A DNA stretch of 64,000 nt from Chitinophaga niabensis (GTDB taxonomy: Bacteria; Bacteroidota; Bacteroidia; Chitinophagales; Chitinophagaceae): positions 211,821 to 275,820 of the forward strand of contig JAFIGY010000022.1 of assembly GCA_017849435.1 (NCBI GenBank), written 5' to 3'. Under the pieces are notes generated by a model. That model searched no databases and was not told where the DNA came from. It was given only the letters and a program-made list of their open reading frames with translations. Position 1 is the stretch's first letter. Every line of letters begins with the position of its first letter. This document shows positions 25,962 through 35,836 of the stretch, piece by piece. Position numbers and translations under genes: made by a program.

Positions 25962-27161
25962 ATGAGCAACCGGAAATTATTCTACCTGAACGGAAAGGTA
26001 CAACATTATGCCTGGGGAGGATTCACCTATATCCCCCATTTACTCGGACTGCCTGTTAGCGACAAGCCCTGCGCTGAATACTGGATGGGCGCGCATCAGA
26101 GCGCCCCTTCCCTGCTGGATGGCACGCAGCCGCTCAATGAATACATTGCCGCGCAGCCGGTGGAAGTATTAGGCCCGCAGGCAGCCGCCCGTTTCGGCGA
26201 ACTTCCCTACCTCTTTAAAATACTGGATGTGAAAGACATGCTTTCCATTCAGGTGCATCCTACCAAACCGGAAGCGGAGAAAGGTTTTGCGCGGGAAAAT
26301 GCGGAAGGCATTCCCCTGAACGCGCCGCATCGTAACTATAAAGACGCCAATCACAAACCGGAGATCATGGTAGCGCTCAGCGACTTCTGGCTGCTGCATG
26401 GCTTTTTACCGGAAGAACAACTGCGAAAGGTGTTGCAGGACGTACCCGAGCTTCGCTCACTGGCACCCATATACGAAAAGGAAAGCTATTACGGGTTATA
26501 CAAAACCGTGATGGAGATGCCGCAGGAGAACGTGAATCAATTATTACGACCATTGGCGGAAAGAGTGCTACCTGCCTACGAGGCCGGTACACTGTCCAAA
26601 AACGATCCCGCCTTCTGGGCCGGCCGCGCCATCGCAAACGATCCACAGGGAATGGCGAACCTTGACCGCGGCATTTTCTCGATCTATTTCTTCAACATCG
26701 TATACGCCGCGCCCGGAGATGCCGTGTTCCAGGACGCCGGTATCCCGCATGCCTATCTCGAAGGCCAGAACGCGGAGCTGATGGCGAATTCAGACAACGT
26801 GCTGCGCGGCGGGCTTACCCCCAAACACATCGATGTACCGGAGCTGCTGAAGCACACCCGTTTTGAGGCCGTGCATCCGCAGATCATGAAAGGTTCAAAG
26901 ATGCATGGCGGGCAGGAACAGGTGTATCATACGCCCGCACCGGATTTCGAGATCAGCACTATCCACATCGCCGCGGGGCAAAGCTACACGCACACTACCA
27001 CCGGGCCGGAGATATGGATCGTGTTAGGCGGGGAAGCCGTGGCAAAGGGATCCGCGGAGCTGAACCTGCAGAAAGGCCATACAGCGTTTGCCGCCTTCGG
27101 GGAAAGCTACCGGATCACGGCAGATACTCCTACCGTGATCTTTAAAGCTACTATTCCTTAA
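25962..27161 (+). CDS. manA: Mannose-6-phosphate isomerase, class I
   Basis: A 399-residue zinc cupin enzyme that interconverts mannose 6-phosphate and fructose 6-phosphate, linking glycolysis to GDP-mannose formation. Seen: YAWGG near the N-terminus, the metal-binding QVHPTK, DANHKPE and GIPHAYLEGQNAE, and the catalytic-arginine region SDNVLRGGLTPKHID. The length is typical of the class I type. The start ATG at 25962 is 35 bp from the divergent yraN start. Confidence 0.95.
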   Translation: MSNRKLFYLNGKVQHYAWGGFTYIPHLLGLPVSDKPCAEYWMGAHQSAPSLLDGTQPLNEYIAAQPVEVLGPQAAARFGELPYLFKILDVKDMLSIQVHPTKPEAEKGFARENAEGIPLNAPHRNYKDANHKPEIMVALSDFWLLHGFLPEEQLRKVLQDVPELRSLAPIYEKESYYGLYKTVMEMPQENVNQLLRPLAERVLPAYEAGTLSKNDPAFWAGRAIANDPQGMANLDRGIFSIYFFNIVYAAPGDAVFQDAGIPHAYLEGQNAELMANSDNVLRGGLTPKHIDVPELLKHTRFEAVHPQIMKGSKMHGGQEQVYHTPAPDFEISTIHIAAGQSYTHTTTGPEIWIVLGGEAVAKGSAELNLQKGHTAFAAFGESYRITADTPTVIFKATIP

Positions 27162-27166
27162 TTGAC

Positions 27167-27174
27167 TATATTTG
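27167..27174 (+). promoter_or_regulatory. -7 promoter element before the DUF6580 gene
   Basis: TATATTTG matches TAnnTTTG exactly, 24 bp before the ATG. A TTTA at 27141-27144 could serve as a weak -33 element at 22 bp spacing. Confidence 0.45.
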
Positions 27175-27198
27175 TACTGCTAAAGCAAATGCTTTTCT

Positions 27199-27792
27199 AT
27201 GAAGAAAGAAACATTATCCAGAGCACTCCTGATAGCAGGGCTTATTTTTATCACCTTCATCTGCCGGTTGCTCACCAACCGCATGGGTATCTATAACTTC
27301 ACCGCGATGGGCGCCGGTGCGCTCTTTGCAGGCGTAGTACTGAAAGAGAAAAAATATGCTTATGCCGTGCCATTGATCGCGCTTTTCCTCAGCGATCTTT
27401 TCTTTGAATTGTTTACGGAGATAAAAGGCTTTTACGGCGGGGAAATGACTTTCGTATACCTTGCTTTCGTGCTCACTACCTTCATTGGAACACGTATCCG
27501 CAAGGCCAATGCCGGTAACATTCTCCTCGCTTCCATCGGTTCAGGGGTATTGTTCTTCCTGCTGTCCAACCTCGGTACGTTCCTGTTCCGGGATCTGTAT
27601 CCGCATACGTTCAGCGGGCTGATCTCCTGTTACGCAGCAGCCATCCCGTTCTTCCGGAATGATTTCTTCGGTAATTTCTTCCTGAACACGATCATGGGAA
27701 ATATCTTTTACAGCGGGCTGTTGTTCGGGGCTTACGCTTTGCTGAAACCTGTTTTCTTCAGAGAACACGCTGCAGAAAAACAGTTTGCATAA
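27199..27792 (+). CDS. DUF6580 family putative membrane transport protein
   Basis: A 197-residue membrane protein with about five to six hydrophobic segments, containing NFTAMGAGALFAG, VPLIALFLSDLFFELF and a C-terminal NDFFGNFFLNTIMGN. The architecture resembles the ECF-transporter S-component or ThiW-like fold often suggested for this family. This points to uptake of a small molecule; the ligand is unknown. No riboswitch was detected in the short leader. It forms its own unit with an exact -7 element upstream and a terminator downstream. Confidence 0.85.
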   Translation: MKKETLSRALLIAGLIFITFICRLLTNRMGIYNFTAMGAGALFAGVVLKEKKYAYAVPLIALFLSDLFFELFTEIKGFYGGEMTFVYLAFVLTTFIGTRIRKANAGNILLASIGSGVLFFLLSNLGTFLFRDLYPHTFSGLISCYAAAIPFFRNDFFGNFFLNTIMGNIFYSGLLFGAYALLKPVFFREHAAEKQFA

Positions 27793-27818
27793 GATCAGTT
27801 TTTGTGTTTATAAACCGG

Positions 27819-27850
27819 AAAGGATGGGGGGAAGCCTTCATCCTTTTTTT
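27819..27850 (+). terminator. Terminator after the DUF6580 gene
   Basis: AAAGGATG (27819-27826) pairs with CATCCTTT (27839-27846), followed by a T-run to 27850. The convergent Dph6-like gene ends at 27849. Confidence 0.7.
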
Positions 27851-28505
27851 ATTCCCATTGCAGGAACCAATACTTTTCATGCTGTACCTTCCTGTACTGC
27901 GGCACCATTACCGGGTTCCGGAAAAGCGGGCAGTCGGTCACCAGTGTATGGAACTCTCCGTTCTCCCCGCAAACATCCACTTCCGCCGCTTCCAGGGCTG
28001 CGATGACCACATCATCGAGTGTGAGGCCGAGGAACCCCTCACCCAGCCGCTCGTTACAAGACACGATCATACTCCTCATCCCTTCCTGCAACATCCGGTA
28101 TACGAGCAGTTTCCGTTCCAGCTGCCAGAGCGGAAGGATGGCTTCCAGCCCGGCCGCGGCACAAACTTTTTCTTCCCAGTCGCGGTGCGGTTGCAGGTCA
28201 ATATCCCCGAAAACGGCCGCCTGTGCGGCATAACGCTCCCGCATACTGTTTAACGTATGGATAAAATTGGTTTCATAATCCTGCCAGGAACTCGCAACGG
28301 TCACCAGCGGCAATTGCAGCGCATCAGCCTGCTGTTGGAGAATGCTCAGCGGAAGACCGTGTGAACGGGAGATATGCCCCTGCTCGTTCATAACGTTCAG
28401 CAGCGCAACGGGCCGGAATCCTTGCTGCACGGCCAGCATGAGCGCATAGCAACTATCCTTGCCACCGCTCCAGGAACAGATGATATTTCGGGAGGGATCA
28501 GTCAT
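27849..28505 (-). CDS. Dph6-related ATP pyrophosphatase (diphthine--ammonia ligase-like)
   Basis: A 218-residue ATP-binding protein of the adenine nucleotide alpha-hydrolase superfamily. The PP-loop reads [14 protein letters not shown] near the N-terminus, followed by [17 protein letters not shown] and [15 protein letters not shown]. In eukaryotes and archaea the relatives amidate diphthine on EF2. Bacteria lack diphthamide, so the function here must differ and is unknown. The start codon overlaps the lepA stop by 8 bp, implying translational coupling. Confidence 0.88.
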   Translation of the reverse strand: MTDPSRNIICSWSGGKDSCYALMLAVQQGFRPVALLNVMNEQGHISRSHGLPLSILQQQADALQLPLVTVASSWQDYETNFIHTLNSMRERYAAQAAVFGDIDLQPHRDWEEKVCAAAGLEAILPLWQLERKLLVYRMLQEGMRSMIVSCNERLGEGFLGLTLDDVVIAALEAAEVDVCGENGEFHTLVTDCPLFRNPVMVPQYRKVQHEKYWFLQWE

Positions 28506-30291
28506 TCAGCTTGAGCACTGCCAGGAAGGCCTCCTGCGGCACTTCCACGCTACCGATCTGGCGCATGCGCTTCTTACCTTCTTTCTGCTTCTCGAGGAGC
28601 TTGCGTTTACGGGAAATGTCACCACCATAACACTTGGCGGTAACGTCTTTCCGCATGGCGCTGATGTTCTCCCTCGCCACGATCTTGGCGCCAATGGCAG
28701 CCTGAATGGCGATGAGGAACTGTTGGCGTGGCAGCAGCTCTTTCAGTTTTTCACAGAGCTTGCGGCCGAAGTCGTTAGCGCGGCTCCGGTGGATGAGGGC
28801 GCTGAGAGCGTCCACTTTCTCGCTGTTGAGGAGGATGTCCATTTTTACGATATCGCTTTCGCGGAAACCGATGGGCGAATAATCGAACGAAGCATAGCCA
28901 CGGGTCTGGCTTTTCAGCTTGTCGTAGAAATCGAACACGATCTCGGTAAGCGGCAGTTCGAACATCAGCTCCACCCGCGTGGTGGTGAGGTAGCTCTGGT
29001 TGAGGAGGATACCGCGTTTACCCAAACAAAGCGTCATGATATTGCCGATGTATTCGGGTTTGGAGATGATCTGCGCGCGGATGAACGGCTCTTCAATGCG
29101 TTCGAGTTTAGTAGGATCGGGCATTTCGGCCGGGTTGTTCACCTGGATCACTTTGTCTTTCGTATCATATGCAATGAAACCTACGTTGGGAACGGTGGTG
29201 ATCACGGTTTGATTGAACTCCCGCTCAAGACGCTCCTGAATAATCTCCATGTGCAACATGCCGAGGAATCCGCAGCGAAAACCGAAGCCCAGGGCCTGGG
29301 AGGTTTCCAGCTCATACGTGAGCGAAGCGTCGTTCAGCTGCAGTTTGTCCATACAATCCCGCAGCTCTTCGAAATCTTCGGTCACTACCGGGAAGATGCC
29401 GGCAAATACCATCGGCTTCACCTCTTCAAAACCTCTAATGGCCTCGCGGCAGGGATTATTGGCGAGGGTGATGGTATCCCCTACTTTCACTTCTTTAGCA
29501 TTCTTGATACCGGTGATGATGTATCCCACATCTCCGGTACTCACCCGCTGTTGCGGTTCGAGCCCGAGTTTGAGGATGCCTACTTCATCAGCTTCATATT
29601 CTTCACCGGTATTAACGAATTTGATCTTGTCGCCTTTTTTGATCGAACCGTTGTATATCCGGAAATACGCGATGATACCGCGGAAGGAATTGAACACACT
29701 GTCGAAGATCAAAGCCTGGAGCGGCGCTTCGGGTTCGCCTTTCGGTGCGGGGATACGGGTAACGATGGCTTCGAGTATCTCTTCAATACCGATACCTGAT
29801 TTACCGGACGCCAGCAGGATGTCCTCGGACTTTACACCGATCAGTTCAATGATCTGATCTTTCACTTCCTCGATCATCGCACCGGCCATATCGATCTTAT
29901 TGATCACGGGAATGATCTCGAGATCGTTGTCGAGCGCGAGATAAAGGTTGGAAATGGTCTGCGCCTGTATGCCCTGTGCAGCGTCCACCAACAGCAAAGC
30001 GCCTTCGCAGGCGGCCAGTGCGCGGGACACTTCATAGGAAAAGTCAACGTGACCAGGGGTATCGATCAGATTAAATATATATTTTTCGCCATTTTTGGCG
30101 GTATAGTTCATTTGAATAGCATGGCTCTTGATGGTGATCCCTTTTTCCCTTTCGAGATCCATATCATCCAGTACCTGCGCCTGCATATCCCGGTCGGAAA
30201 TGGTTTTAGTGAACTCCAATAAACGGTCGGCCAATGTGCTCTTACCATGGTCAATGTGTGCAATAATGCAAAAATTCCGGATATTCTTCAT
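28498..30291 (-). CDS. lepA: Elongation factor 4 (translational GTPase LepA)
   Basis: A 597-residue GTPase of typical length. Seen: P-loop [14 protein letters not shown], switch [31 protein letters not shown], and the EF4-specific C-terminal domain including [20 protein letters not shown] and [22 protein letters not shown]4 binds ribosomes and can back-translocate or rescue them under stress. It heads a unit with the overlapping Dph6-like gene and diverges from the acyl-CoA-binding protein gene. Confidence 0.97.
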   Translation of the reverse strand: MKNIRNFCIIAHIDHGKSTLADRLLEFTKTISDRDMQAQVLDDMDLEREKGITIKSHAIQMNYTAKNGEKYIFNLIDTPGHVDFSYEVSRALAACEGALLLVDAAQGIQAQTISNLYLALDNDLEIIPVINKIDMAGAMIEEVKDQIIELIGVKSEDILLASGKSGIGIEEILEAIVTRIPAPKGEPEAPLQALIFDSVFNSFRGIIAYFRIYNGSIKKGDKIKFVNTGEEYEADEVGILKLGLEPQQRVSTGDVGYIITGIKNAKEVKVGDTITLANNPCREAIRGFEEVKPMVFAGIFPVVTEDFEELRDCMDKLQLNDASLTYELETSQALGFGFRCGFLGMLHMEIIQERLEREFNQTVITTVPNVGFIAYDTKDKVIQVNNPAEMPDPTKLERIEEPFIRAQIISKPEYIGNIMTLCLGKRGILLNQSYLTTTRVELMFELPLTEIVFDFYDKLKSQTRGYASFDYSPIGFRESDIVKMDILLNSEKVDALSALIHRSRANDFGRKLCEKLKELLPRQQFLIAIQAAIGAKIVARENISAMRKDVTAKCYGGDISRKRKLLEKQKEGKKRMRQIGSVEVPQEAFLAVLKLND

Positions 30292-30374
30292 ATATAATCC
30301 TGTGTGATCTGCGTTCTAAGGCCTCGGATGACAATTTTACCGCTTCCATCGCAGACCAGGCTTCGTACAAGGCG

Positions 30375-30382
30375 CAAAGGTA
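30375..30382 (-). promoter_or_regulatory. -7 promoter element of lepA
   Basis: TACCTTTG on the minus strand matches TAnnTTTG exactly and would give a leader of about 75-80 nt before the lepA ATG. No -33 match is seen at standard spacing. Confidence 0.45.
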
Positions 30383-30420
30383 TTAAATTTTGTTCTTACA
30401 TTTATCCTCAAAATTACATC

Positions 30421-30678
30421 ATGGCACTGCAACAACAATTTGAAGAGGCTGTGGCAGCCAGCAAAACCCTGGACACGAAACCGGACAACGACATCCTCCT
30501 CCAACTCTATTCCCTTTACAAACAATCCACCGAAGGAGATATCAATATAGAACCACCCGCCAACATGTTTGATTTTGTCGGGAAGGCCAAATACGACGCC
30601 TGGAATCATCTCAAAGGCAAAAGTAAAGAAGAGGCTATGCAGCAGTATATCGACCTTGTGAAGAAATTGAAAGGATAA
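30421..30678 (+). CDS. Acyl-CoA-binding protein
   Basis: An 85-residue four-helix ACBP. Seen: [25 protein letters not shown] and [20 protein letters not shown], which carry the acyl-CoA-contacting Tyr and Lys residues of the family. It buffers and transports long-chain acyl-CoA in the cytosol. The frame is open back to 30304, but the family N-terminus and size fit ATG 30421. ACBP is mainly eukaryotic but is found in Bacteroidota. The ornithine aminotransferase gene follows after 23 bp. Confidence 0.93.
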   Translation: MALQQQFEEAVAASKTLDTKPDNDILLQLYSLYKQSTEGDINIEPPANMFDFVGKAKYDAWNHLKGKSKEEAMQQYIDLVKKLKG

Positions 30679-30701
30679 AGGAATTGAGTACCTTTGAAGC
30701 T

Positions 30702-31937
30702 ATGGTACCGAATTTTACGATCAGTGAAAAGACCCAGCATTTTCTTGGCCTTGAAGAGCAATATGGCGCACACAATTATCATCCGTTGCCTGTTGTATTA
30801 ACCCGGGGCGAAGGTGTTTTTTTGTGGGATGTGGACGGGAAACGTTACTACGATTTTCTTTCCGGCTATTCTGCCGTAAACCAGGGGCATTGCCATCCCA
30901 AAATACTGGCAGCGCTGATCGAACAGGCGCAGCAGCTTACATTAACCTCCCGCGCTTTTTACAGCGATGTGCTGGGGGAGTATTCCGCTTATATCACCCG
31001 TTATTTCGGATTTGACAAGGTGCTGCCGGTGAACACCGGTGTGGAAGCCGTGGAAACCGCGCTGAAGCTCTGCCGCCGCTGGGGATATGTGGTGAAAGGC
31101 ATTCCGGAGAACAAGGCAAAGATCATCGTTTGCGCCAATAACTTCCACGGGCGTACGCTGAACGTGGTTTCTTTCAGCACCGATCCGGTAGCCAAAAAAG
31201 ATTTTGGTCCCTATATGCCCGGTTACGAAGTGATCCCCTTCAACAACCTGGCCGCACTGGAGAATGCACTGCAGGACCCGAATGTAGCCGGTTTCATGGT
31301 AGAGCCCATACAGGGCGAGGCCGGTGTAGTGGTACCCGATGAAGGATATCTTTCCAAAGCCCGTCAATATTGTATAGACGCCCGCGTGCTTTTCATTGCG
31401 GATGAAATACAGACCGGTCTGGCCCGCACCGGCAAGCTGCTGGCCTGTGATCATGAAAATGTAAGACCCGATATACTCATCCTCGGCAAAGCCCTTTCCG
31501 GTGGCATGCTTCCCGTATCCGCCGTGCTGGCGGACGATGAGATCATGCTCACCATCAAACCCGGCGAACATGGATCCACCTACGGTGGCAATCCCCTCGC
31601 CTGCAAAGTGGCGATGGCTTCGCTGGAAGTGTTGCGCAACGAACAGATGGCGGAGAACGCGGTGAAGATGGGAGCACTGCTGCGGAAAGGTCTGGAAGAT
31701 ATTGGTTCCCCTCATATCAGTATTGTTCGCGGCAAAGGTCTGCTCAACGCCATCGTAATCCGGCATGCGCACGAAGATGCAGCCTGGGAGCTTTGCCTGG
31801 CTTTGAAAGAGAACGGCCTCCTCGCCAAACCCACGCATGGCGACAAGATACGCTTCGCTCCTCCCCTCGTCATCAATGCTGCACAGATCGAAGAATGTGT
31901 GGCCATTATCAAAAAAAGCCTGACCACGCTCGATTAA
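30702..31937 (+). CDS. rocD: Ornithine--oxo-acid aminotransferase
   Basis: A 411-residue class III PLP aminotransferase that converts ornithine to glutamate semialdehyde. Seen: [12 protein letters not shown] near the start, typical of ornithine aminotransferases, [17 protein letters not shown], the cofactor region [15 protein letters not shown], and the Schiff-base lysine in [13 protein letters not shown]. The open frame begins at a TTG at 30684, but the ATG at 30702 ([11 protein letters not shown]) is the likelier start. No other arginine or proline catabolic gene is adjacent. Confidence 0.94.
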   Translation: MVPNFTISEKTQHFLGLEEQYGAHNYHPLPVVLTRGEGVFLWDVDGKRYYDFLSGYSAVNQGHCHPKILAALIEQAQQLTLTSRAFYSDVLGEYSAYITRYFGFDKVLPVNTGVEAVETALKLCRRWGYVVKGIPENKAKIIVCANNFHGRTLNVVSFSTDPVAKKDFGPYMPGYEVIPFNNLAALENALQDPNVAGFMVEPIQGEAGVVVPDEGYLSKARQYCIDARVLFIADEIQTGLARTGKLLACDHENVRPDILILGKALSGGMLPVSAVLADDEIMLTIKPGEHGSTYGGNPLACKVAMASLEVLRNEQMAENAVKMGALLRKGLEDIGSPHISIVRGKGLLNAIVIRHAHEDAAWELCLALKENGLLAKPTHGDKIRFAPPLVINAAQIEECVAIIKKSLTTLD

Positions 31938-31949
31938 TTCTCATTTATG

Positions 31950-31957
31950 TAGATTTG
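31950..31957 (+). promoter_or_regulatory. -7-like element immediately before the VIT-like gene
   Basis: TAGATTTG matches TAnnTTTG exactly but ends only 4 bp before the ATG at 31962. If used, the transcript would be essentially leaderless, or translation would begin at a later codon such as ATG 32013. Confidence 0.35.
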
Positions 31958-31961
31958 TGTT

Positions 31962-32597
31962 ATGGGCAGGAATAACCAAGGCATCCGCAGCTCCGGCTGG
32001 AAAACTGACCTGATGATCGGCTTCCCCGACGGGTTGTTGCTGTTGCTATTCACCACACAGGTGTTGCATACCAAAAGTCTTACTGTACAAGCCTTCTATA
32101 CCATCCACTTACTGATCCTCGGCCTGGGCACCCTCCTCATCATGCTGGCCGTATTCCGTGCCAATCGCGGGGATGACGATGAAGGCGTGATGACTGAAGA
32201 AGAGCAGCAAAAACTCGAACATCTCGATATCTCTCAACAAACCATCGCACACATTTCCGATGAAATGCAGCGTGATCAACAGCAATGGGAGAATACACTA
32301 AAAGCGGAGAACGTGCAGTTACAAAAGTTCGGGTTGATACATGCCCTGCGCAGTACGCTGGTGACGGGGATATTTTTTCTGATCGGCGGCCTGATCGCGT
32401 TCTTTCCTTATCTCGCGCAGGAAAATTTCAATTCCGCATCCGGGGTAAGTCTCACCTTGAGTTTGATCAGTCTTTTAGTCTTTGCCTGGTTCAAATCGCA
32501 ACTCACCGGACAACGTACGTTCTGGCTGGCTTTCCGGTATATGCTAACGGGAGGGCTGGTGATACTGGCCTCTTACCTTATAGCCATTGCTATTTAA
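31962..32597 (+). CDS. Divergent VIT1/CCC1-like membrane protein
   Basis: A 211-residue protein with two N-terminal spans, a central charged coiled region (about residues 72-115) and three C-terminal spans (LVTGIFFLIGGLIAFFPYL onward). The order resembles the VIT1/CCC1 iron/manganese transporter family, with GFPDGLLLLLF in place of the usual GANDG motif. The acidic metal-ligand residues of that family are not conserved in the first helix. Metal transport is therefore a guess from fold. Its tail overlaps a convergent small membrane protein gene by 8 bp. Confidence 0.6.
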   Translation: MGRNNQGIRSSGWKTDLMIGFPDGLLLLLFTTQVLHTKSLTVQAFYTIHLLILGLGTLLIMLAVFRANRGDDDEGVMTEEEQQKLEHLDISQQTIAHISDEMQRDQQQWENTLKAENVQLQKFGLIHALRSTLVTGIFFLIGGLIAFFPYLAQENFNSASGVSLTLSLISLLVFAWFKSQLTGQRTFWLAFRYMLTGGLVILASYLIAIAI

Positions 32598-32982
32598 CGG
32601 ATTGCTGACGGTGGAGCAGCACGCAGATGAAAGCTGTAAGCGCACCGGCCAGTGATAAATACAACCCGATCTTTTGATCCGGGCAGATGCCCATTTCGCA
32701 GCGGGAAAAGAGGAGCATGTTACGAAAGGTCCATGCGGCGAGGAAAGCGCTGGTGAAGAGGTTGATGCGGGGGGCCCAGGGTTTCCGTACGAGGAAAAGC
32801 ACCAGCACCGCCAACGCTACTGCAATGCAAAGCTTGCCCGGTTCTCCGAAGCTGGAACCTGTTGTATTCAGCCCTGTGAATACCTTCGTCACCGCACCGG
32901 TCCGGATACTGATCCAGGGAAGGAATGCGCTGATCATGACGAGGATAGCGGCAGCGCTGCCGATGATAGATGTTTTGGACAT
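32590..32982 (-). CDS. Hypothetical four-span membrane protein
   Basis: A 130-residue hydrophobic protein with about four membrane segments: SIIGSAAAILVMISAFLPW, KLCIAVALAVLVLFLV, an aromatic middle helix and a C-terminal LYLSLAGALTAFICVLL. Two cysteines lie in a loop (RCEMGICPD). No family is recognised. The N-terminal FLPW pattern is common in small Bacteroidota membrane proteins that carry a short extracytoplasmic loop after helix one. Confidence 0.65.
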   Translation of the reverse strand: MSKTSIIGSAAAILVMISAFLPWISIRTGAVTKVFTGLNTTGSSFGEPGKLCIAVALAVLVLFLVRKPWAPRINLFTSAFLAAWTFRNMLLFSRCEMGICPDQKIGLYLSLAGALTAFICVLLHRQQSVK

Positions 32983-33021
32983 GGGTGCAAAGTAAAAAAT
33001 TAAAAACGAGAAAGAAAAAAT

Positions 33022-33051
33022 AAGCCGGCAGGTTGGATACCCTGCCGGCTT
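33022..33051 (-). terminator. Terminator of the S9 peptidase gene
   Basis: AAGCCGGCAGG (33022-33032) pairs perfectly with CCTGCCGGCTT (33041-33051). Read on the minus strand it is followed by TTATTTTTTCTTT, a good U-tract. It begins 6 bp after the peptidase stop. Confidence 0.88.
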
Positions 33052-33057
33052 TATTCA

Positions 33058-35232
33058 TTACCGTTTTCCCGGCGGACAATTCATTCTCAGGAATCCCGTA
33101 TATAATTTCGACAGGTGACTGAATGTGCCCTCCCTTTCAGATATTCCGTGCGTACGGTTAGGATAAGCCATGAACTGGAACATCTTGTTGTATTTGATCA
33201 GTTCATTTAGCAGCATTTCCGCATTCTGATAGTGAACGTTATCGTCCCCTGTACCGTGAATATACAAGAGCCTCCCGCGGAGGTTCTTCGCATAGGTGAT
33301 TGGCGAACCTTTTATAAAATCCTCTTTATTCTCCTGCGGCAGCCCCATGTAGCGCTCCTGGTAGATATTGTCGTATGTAAGCTGATTGGCCACCGCGGCA
33401 ATAGCGATACCGGTTTTGTAGATCTCGGGAAACTGGAACATCAGGTTCAGCGTCATGGAACCGCCGCCGCTCCATCCCCAAACCGCTATCCTCGTGCTGT
33501 CCACAAAGGGCCATTTTATGATCTCCTTTGCCGCCATCGCCTGATCCCGGGCATTGAGCGTACCTACTTTCCGGTAGATGCTTTTCCGCCAGGTACGGCC
33601 TTTAGGAGCAGGCGTGCCGCGGTTGTCCAGTGAAATACAGATGTACCCGTCTTCACTCAGGTCACCATTATAAAGATAATTCTGCGTGCTGAAATACTTG
33701 TCTGTCACCGTGCAGGATGCGGGCTCTCCATATACATAGAACACTACGGGATACTTTTTGGTGGAATCAAAAAGATGGGGCCTCGTCATCCAGCCATCCA
33801 TCGTTACGCCGTCCGCTGTAGTGACCTGGAAAAAACGGGCGCCTCCGGGTTTGGCGGCAGCTGTTGCGTAGACCTGCGCTAAGTCTTTGCCACCGAGACC
33901 TTTGTGGTCGGAAAGGTTGATGAACTCGTCATATTGCCTGAACAAATGGTTTTCATATTGATGTTTCGCGAATAATCCATTCGGAGAGATGCTGTAGGAA
34001 TGCCAGCCCGGTTGATCTGCGGGTGTGATCCGCTCTGCCTTACCACCACTGAGCGATACCCGGTAAAGGTATTGCTGGGTGGCATTTTCCGGCGAAGCCA
34101 GCAGGTAGATGAAATTATTCTTTTCATCGATGCACACGATGCGGATCACATCGTAATTGCCCGGTGTGAGCAGCTGCTCCTGTTTTCCGTCCGCGGAAAT
34201 GTTGTACAGGTGCCGCCATCCGTCTTTTTCGCTGACCCAGATGAAAGATTTCCCGCCCTGCACCCAATCCCAGCCGGTGATATCGTCTTCGTCCCACCGC
34301 GACTTCACATCTACCCAGGCATCGTCCTGCTCCTTATAGATCGTTTGTGCCTTACCGTTAGTAGCATCCAGCAGCATCAGGTCAGACGTGTTCTGTTTGC
34401 GGTTCAGCTGCTGGATGATCAGCGTGTTCTTCCCGGGCAGCCATTCCATCCTTGGAATGTAGTGTTGCCGGGCATCTCCGGGCACCTGCATCCAGGTGGT
34501 CTTTTTACTCTGCAGGTTCACCACGCCTACTTTGCAGCCGGAGGGATCCTCTCCTGCCACGGGATATTCCACGGGCACGGTGAAGGAATAGATGGAATCC
34601 GTGTTATTGATCATGAGGAAGTCCTTGATCCTGCGGGCATCTATCTGCCAATAGGCAATGCTTTTGCTGTCGGGGCTCCAACGGAAACCATCGCGGCAGC
34701 CAAACTCCTCTTCATACGCCCAGTCGAACGTACCATTGATCAGTTTACGGGTGCCATCGGTGGTGAGTTTTGCGATTTTCCCGGTTGCAAGGTCTTCCGA
34801 GTAAAGGTTATGTCCGCTGACGTAGGCTGCTTTTTTCCCGTCCGGGGAGAGTTTGGCGAACATGAGGGAGCTTTCGGGTAAGGAGGCGCCGAGTTTGTGC
34901 AGTTTATTGCCGGTCCGGTTAAATATCCAGTAGTCTCCACGGGTATTATACCGCCATACCCGGCGGGTATTGGTGAAAATAAGGACCTGTTGTTCATCGG
35001 GAGAGAAGCTGAAGGATGAGATTTCCAGGTTTTGTTTAGTGCCCGGAGGGGTGAGGGACTGGGCGCTGATTCTTTCGGTAGCGTCGCCCCCCTTTACAGG
35101 CTTGGCCACGATAGATCCCAGGGATTCATTCCAGACGGCATCTCCTTTCCGGGTCCATTTTACATCCTGACTGAAACCATGCAAACTCAAAACCAGGCAA
35201 CAGTATAATAAAACATTGCGGGATAGATGCAT
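33058..35232 (-). CDS. S9 family peptidase, dipeptidyl-peptidase IV-like
   Basis: A 724-residue secreted serine peptidase. A signal peptide (LVLSLHGFSQ) precedes an eight-blade DPP4 propeller (about residues 80-460; repeats such as FRWSPDSKSIAYWQID and LIIQQLNRKQNTSDLMLLD). The alpha/beta-hydrolase domain follows, with the nucleophile in GWSGGGSM, Asp in GTGDDNVHYQNAE and His in RTHGISERE. The propeller motif EEEFG contains the Glu pair that binds the free N-terminus of substrates in DPP4. It should release dipeptides from peptide N-termini in the periplasm. Confidence 0.95.
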   Translation of the reverse strand: MHLSRNVLLYCCLVLSLHGFSQDVKWTRKGDAVWNESLGSIVAKPVKGGDATERISAQSLTPPGTKQNLEISSFSFSPDEQQVLIFTNTRRVWRYNTRGDYWIFNRTGNKLHKLGASLPESSLMFAKLSPDGKKAAYVSGHNLYSEDLATGKIAKLTTDGTRKLINGTFDWAYEEEFGCRDGFRWSPDSKSIAYWQIDARRIKDFLMINNTDSIYSFTVPVEYPVAGEDPSGCKVGVVNLQSKKTTWMQVPGDARQHYIPRMEWLPGKNTLIIQQLNRKQNTSDLMLLDATNGKAQTIYKEQDDAWVDVKSRWDEDDITGWDWVQGGKSFIWVSEKDGWRHLYNISADGKQEQLLTPGNYDVIRIVCIDEKNNFIYLLASPENATQQYLYRVSLSGGKAERITPADQPGWHSYSISPNGLFAKHQYENHLFRQYDEFINLSDHKGLGGKDLAQVYATAAAKPGGARFFQVTTADGVTMDGWMTRPHLFDSTKKYPVVFYVYGEPASCTVTDKYFSTQNYLYNGDLSEDGYICISLDNRGTPAPKGRTWRKSIYRKVGTLNARDQAMAAKEIIKWPFVDSTRIAVWGWSGGGSMTLNLMFQFPEIYKTGIAIAAVANQLTYDNIYQERYMGLPQENKEDFIKGSPITYAKNLRGRLLYIHGTGDDNVHYQNAEMLLNELIKYNKMFQFMAYPNRTHGISEREGTFSHLSKLYTGFLRMNCPPGKR

Positions 35233-35539
35233 AAGCGTTTAGCTGAAATAGTTAGTAATGAGTAAAAATAGGGGGAATTATCCACAATGTGGGGGTAACA
35301 AGATGTCAAAAGGGTGGATCTGTCAATGAGCGGAAAAAGTGGCCCGATGTTTGAATTCTACCCCCTGAATGCTTGCTACAGCATACAATGGAGAACCGGT
35401 GCAACCAAAAGATTTGAAAACATCGATAGTGTATCTTTCTGAAAATTTGAATATTTATTCATAATATTTTTTGACAATTTGTTTTTTTATGTATTTTTAT
35501 GGAATCGATCTGTAATCCTATTGAAAAACTACAGTATTT
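35233..35539. other. Intergenic region between S9 peptidase and a small hypothetical gene
   Basis: 307 bp, AT-rich towards its right end. Apart from a promoter-like element at 35470-35499 I see no gene, RNA fold or repeat. The peptidase promoter must lie at the left end, but no exact consensus match was found. Confidence 0.6.
35470..35499 (+). promoter_or_regulatory. Promoter-like element before the 84-residue gene
   Basis: TTTG at 35470-35473, an 18-bp spacer and TATTTTTA at 35492-35499, close to TTTG-N19-TAnnTTTG with one mismatch in the -7 part. It lies about 40 bp before the ATG at 35540. Confidence 0.4.
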
Positions 35540-35794
35540 ATGGTACAAGTAACCTATTCGTACAAAAACCGGGAATTCTTTCAATTGGAAGACTCCATCA
35601 TGAACCAGATCGCAGAAAGCGGAAAACGGATGCTTTTTGCTCTTCTGGAACCCATCCACGATCATTTGATGCATGAGAACGGGAAGATCCGCATTTGTTT
35701 GGATGAACATCCGAACATTGAGCTGGAGGGCTTCAGCGCGCCGGTGAAATACCGGATCGAGCGAACCCTGCGCGGGGAAGATCATGGATTTTAA
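35540..35794 (+). CDS. Small conserved-looking hypothetical protein
   Basis: An 84-residue cytoplasmic protein without a signal peptide. It begins MVQVTYSYKNREFFQLEDSI, has a central helix (NQIAESGKRMLFALLEPIHD) and a strand pair IRICLDEHPNIELEGFS. It has its own promoter-like element and a strong terminator, so it looks like a real single-gene unit. No family is recognised and no function is proposed. Confidence 0.65.
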   Translation: MVQVTYSYKNREFFQLEDSIMNQIAESGKRMLFALLEPIHDHLMHENGKIRICLDEHPNIELEGFSAPVKYRIERTLRGEDHGF

Positions 35795-35836
35795 GACATT
35801 ACCTGCTTAACCGGATACACACAACAACTGCTCAAT

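Noticed and set aside
28459-29799. A 446-codon plus-strand open frame
   Set aside because: It is antisense to lepA, whose GTPase and C-terminal motifs are unmistakable.
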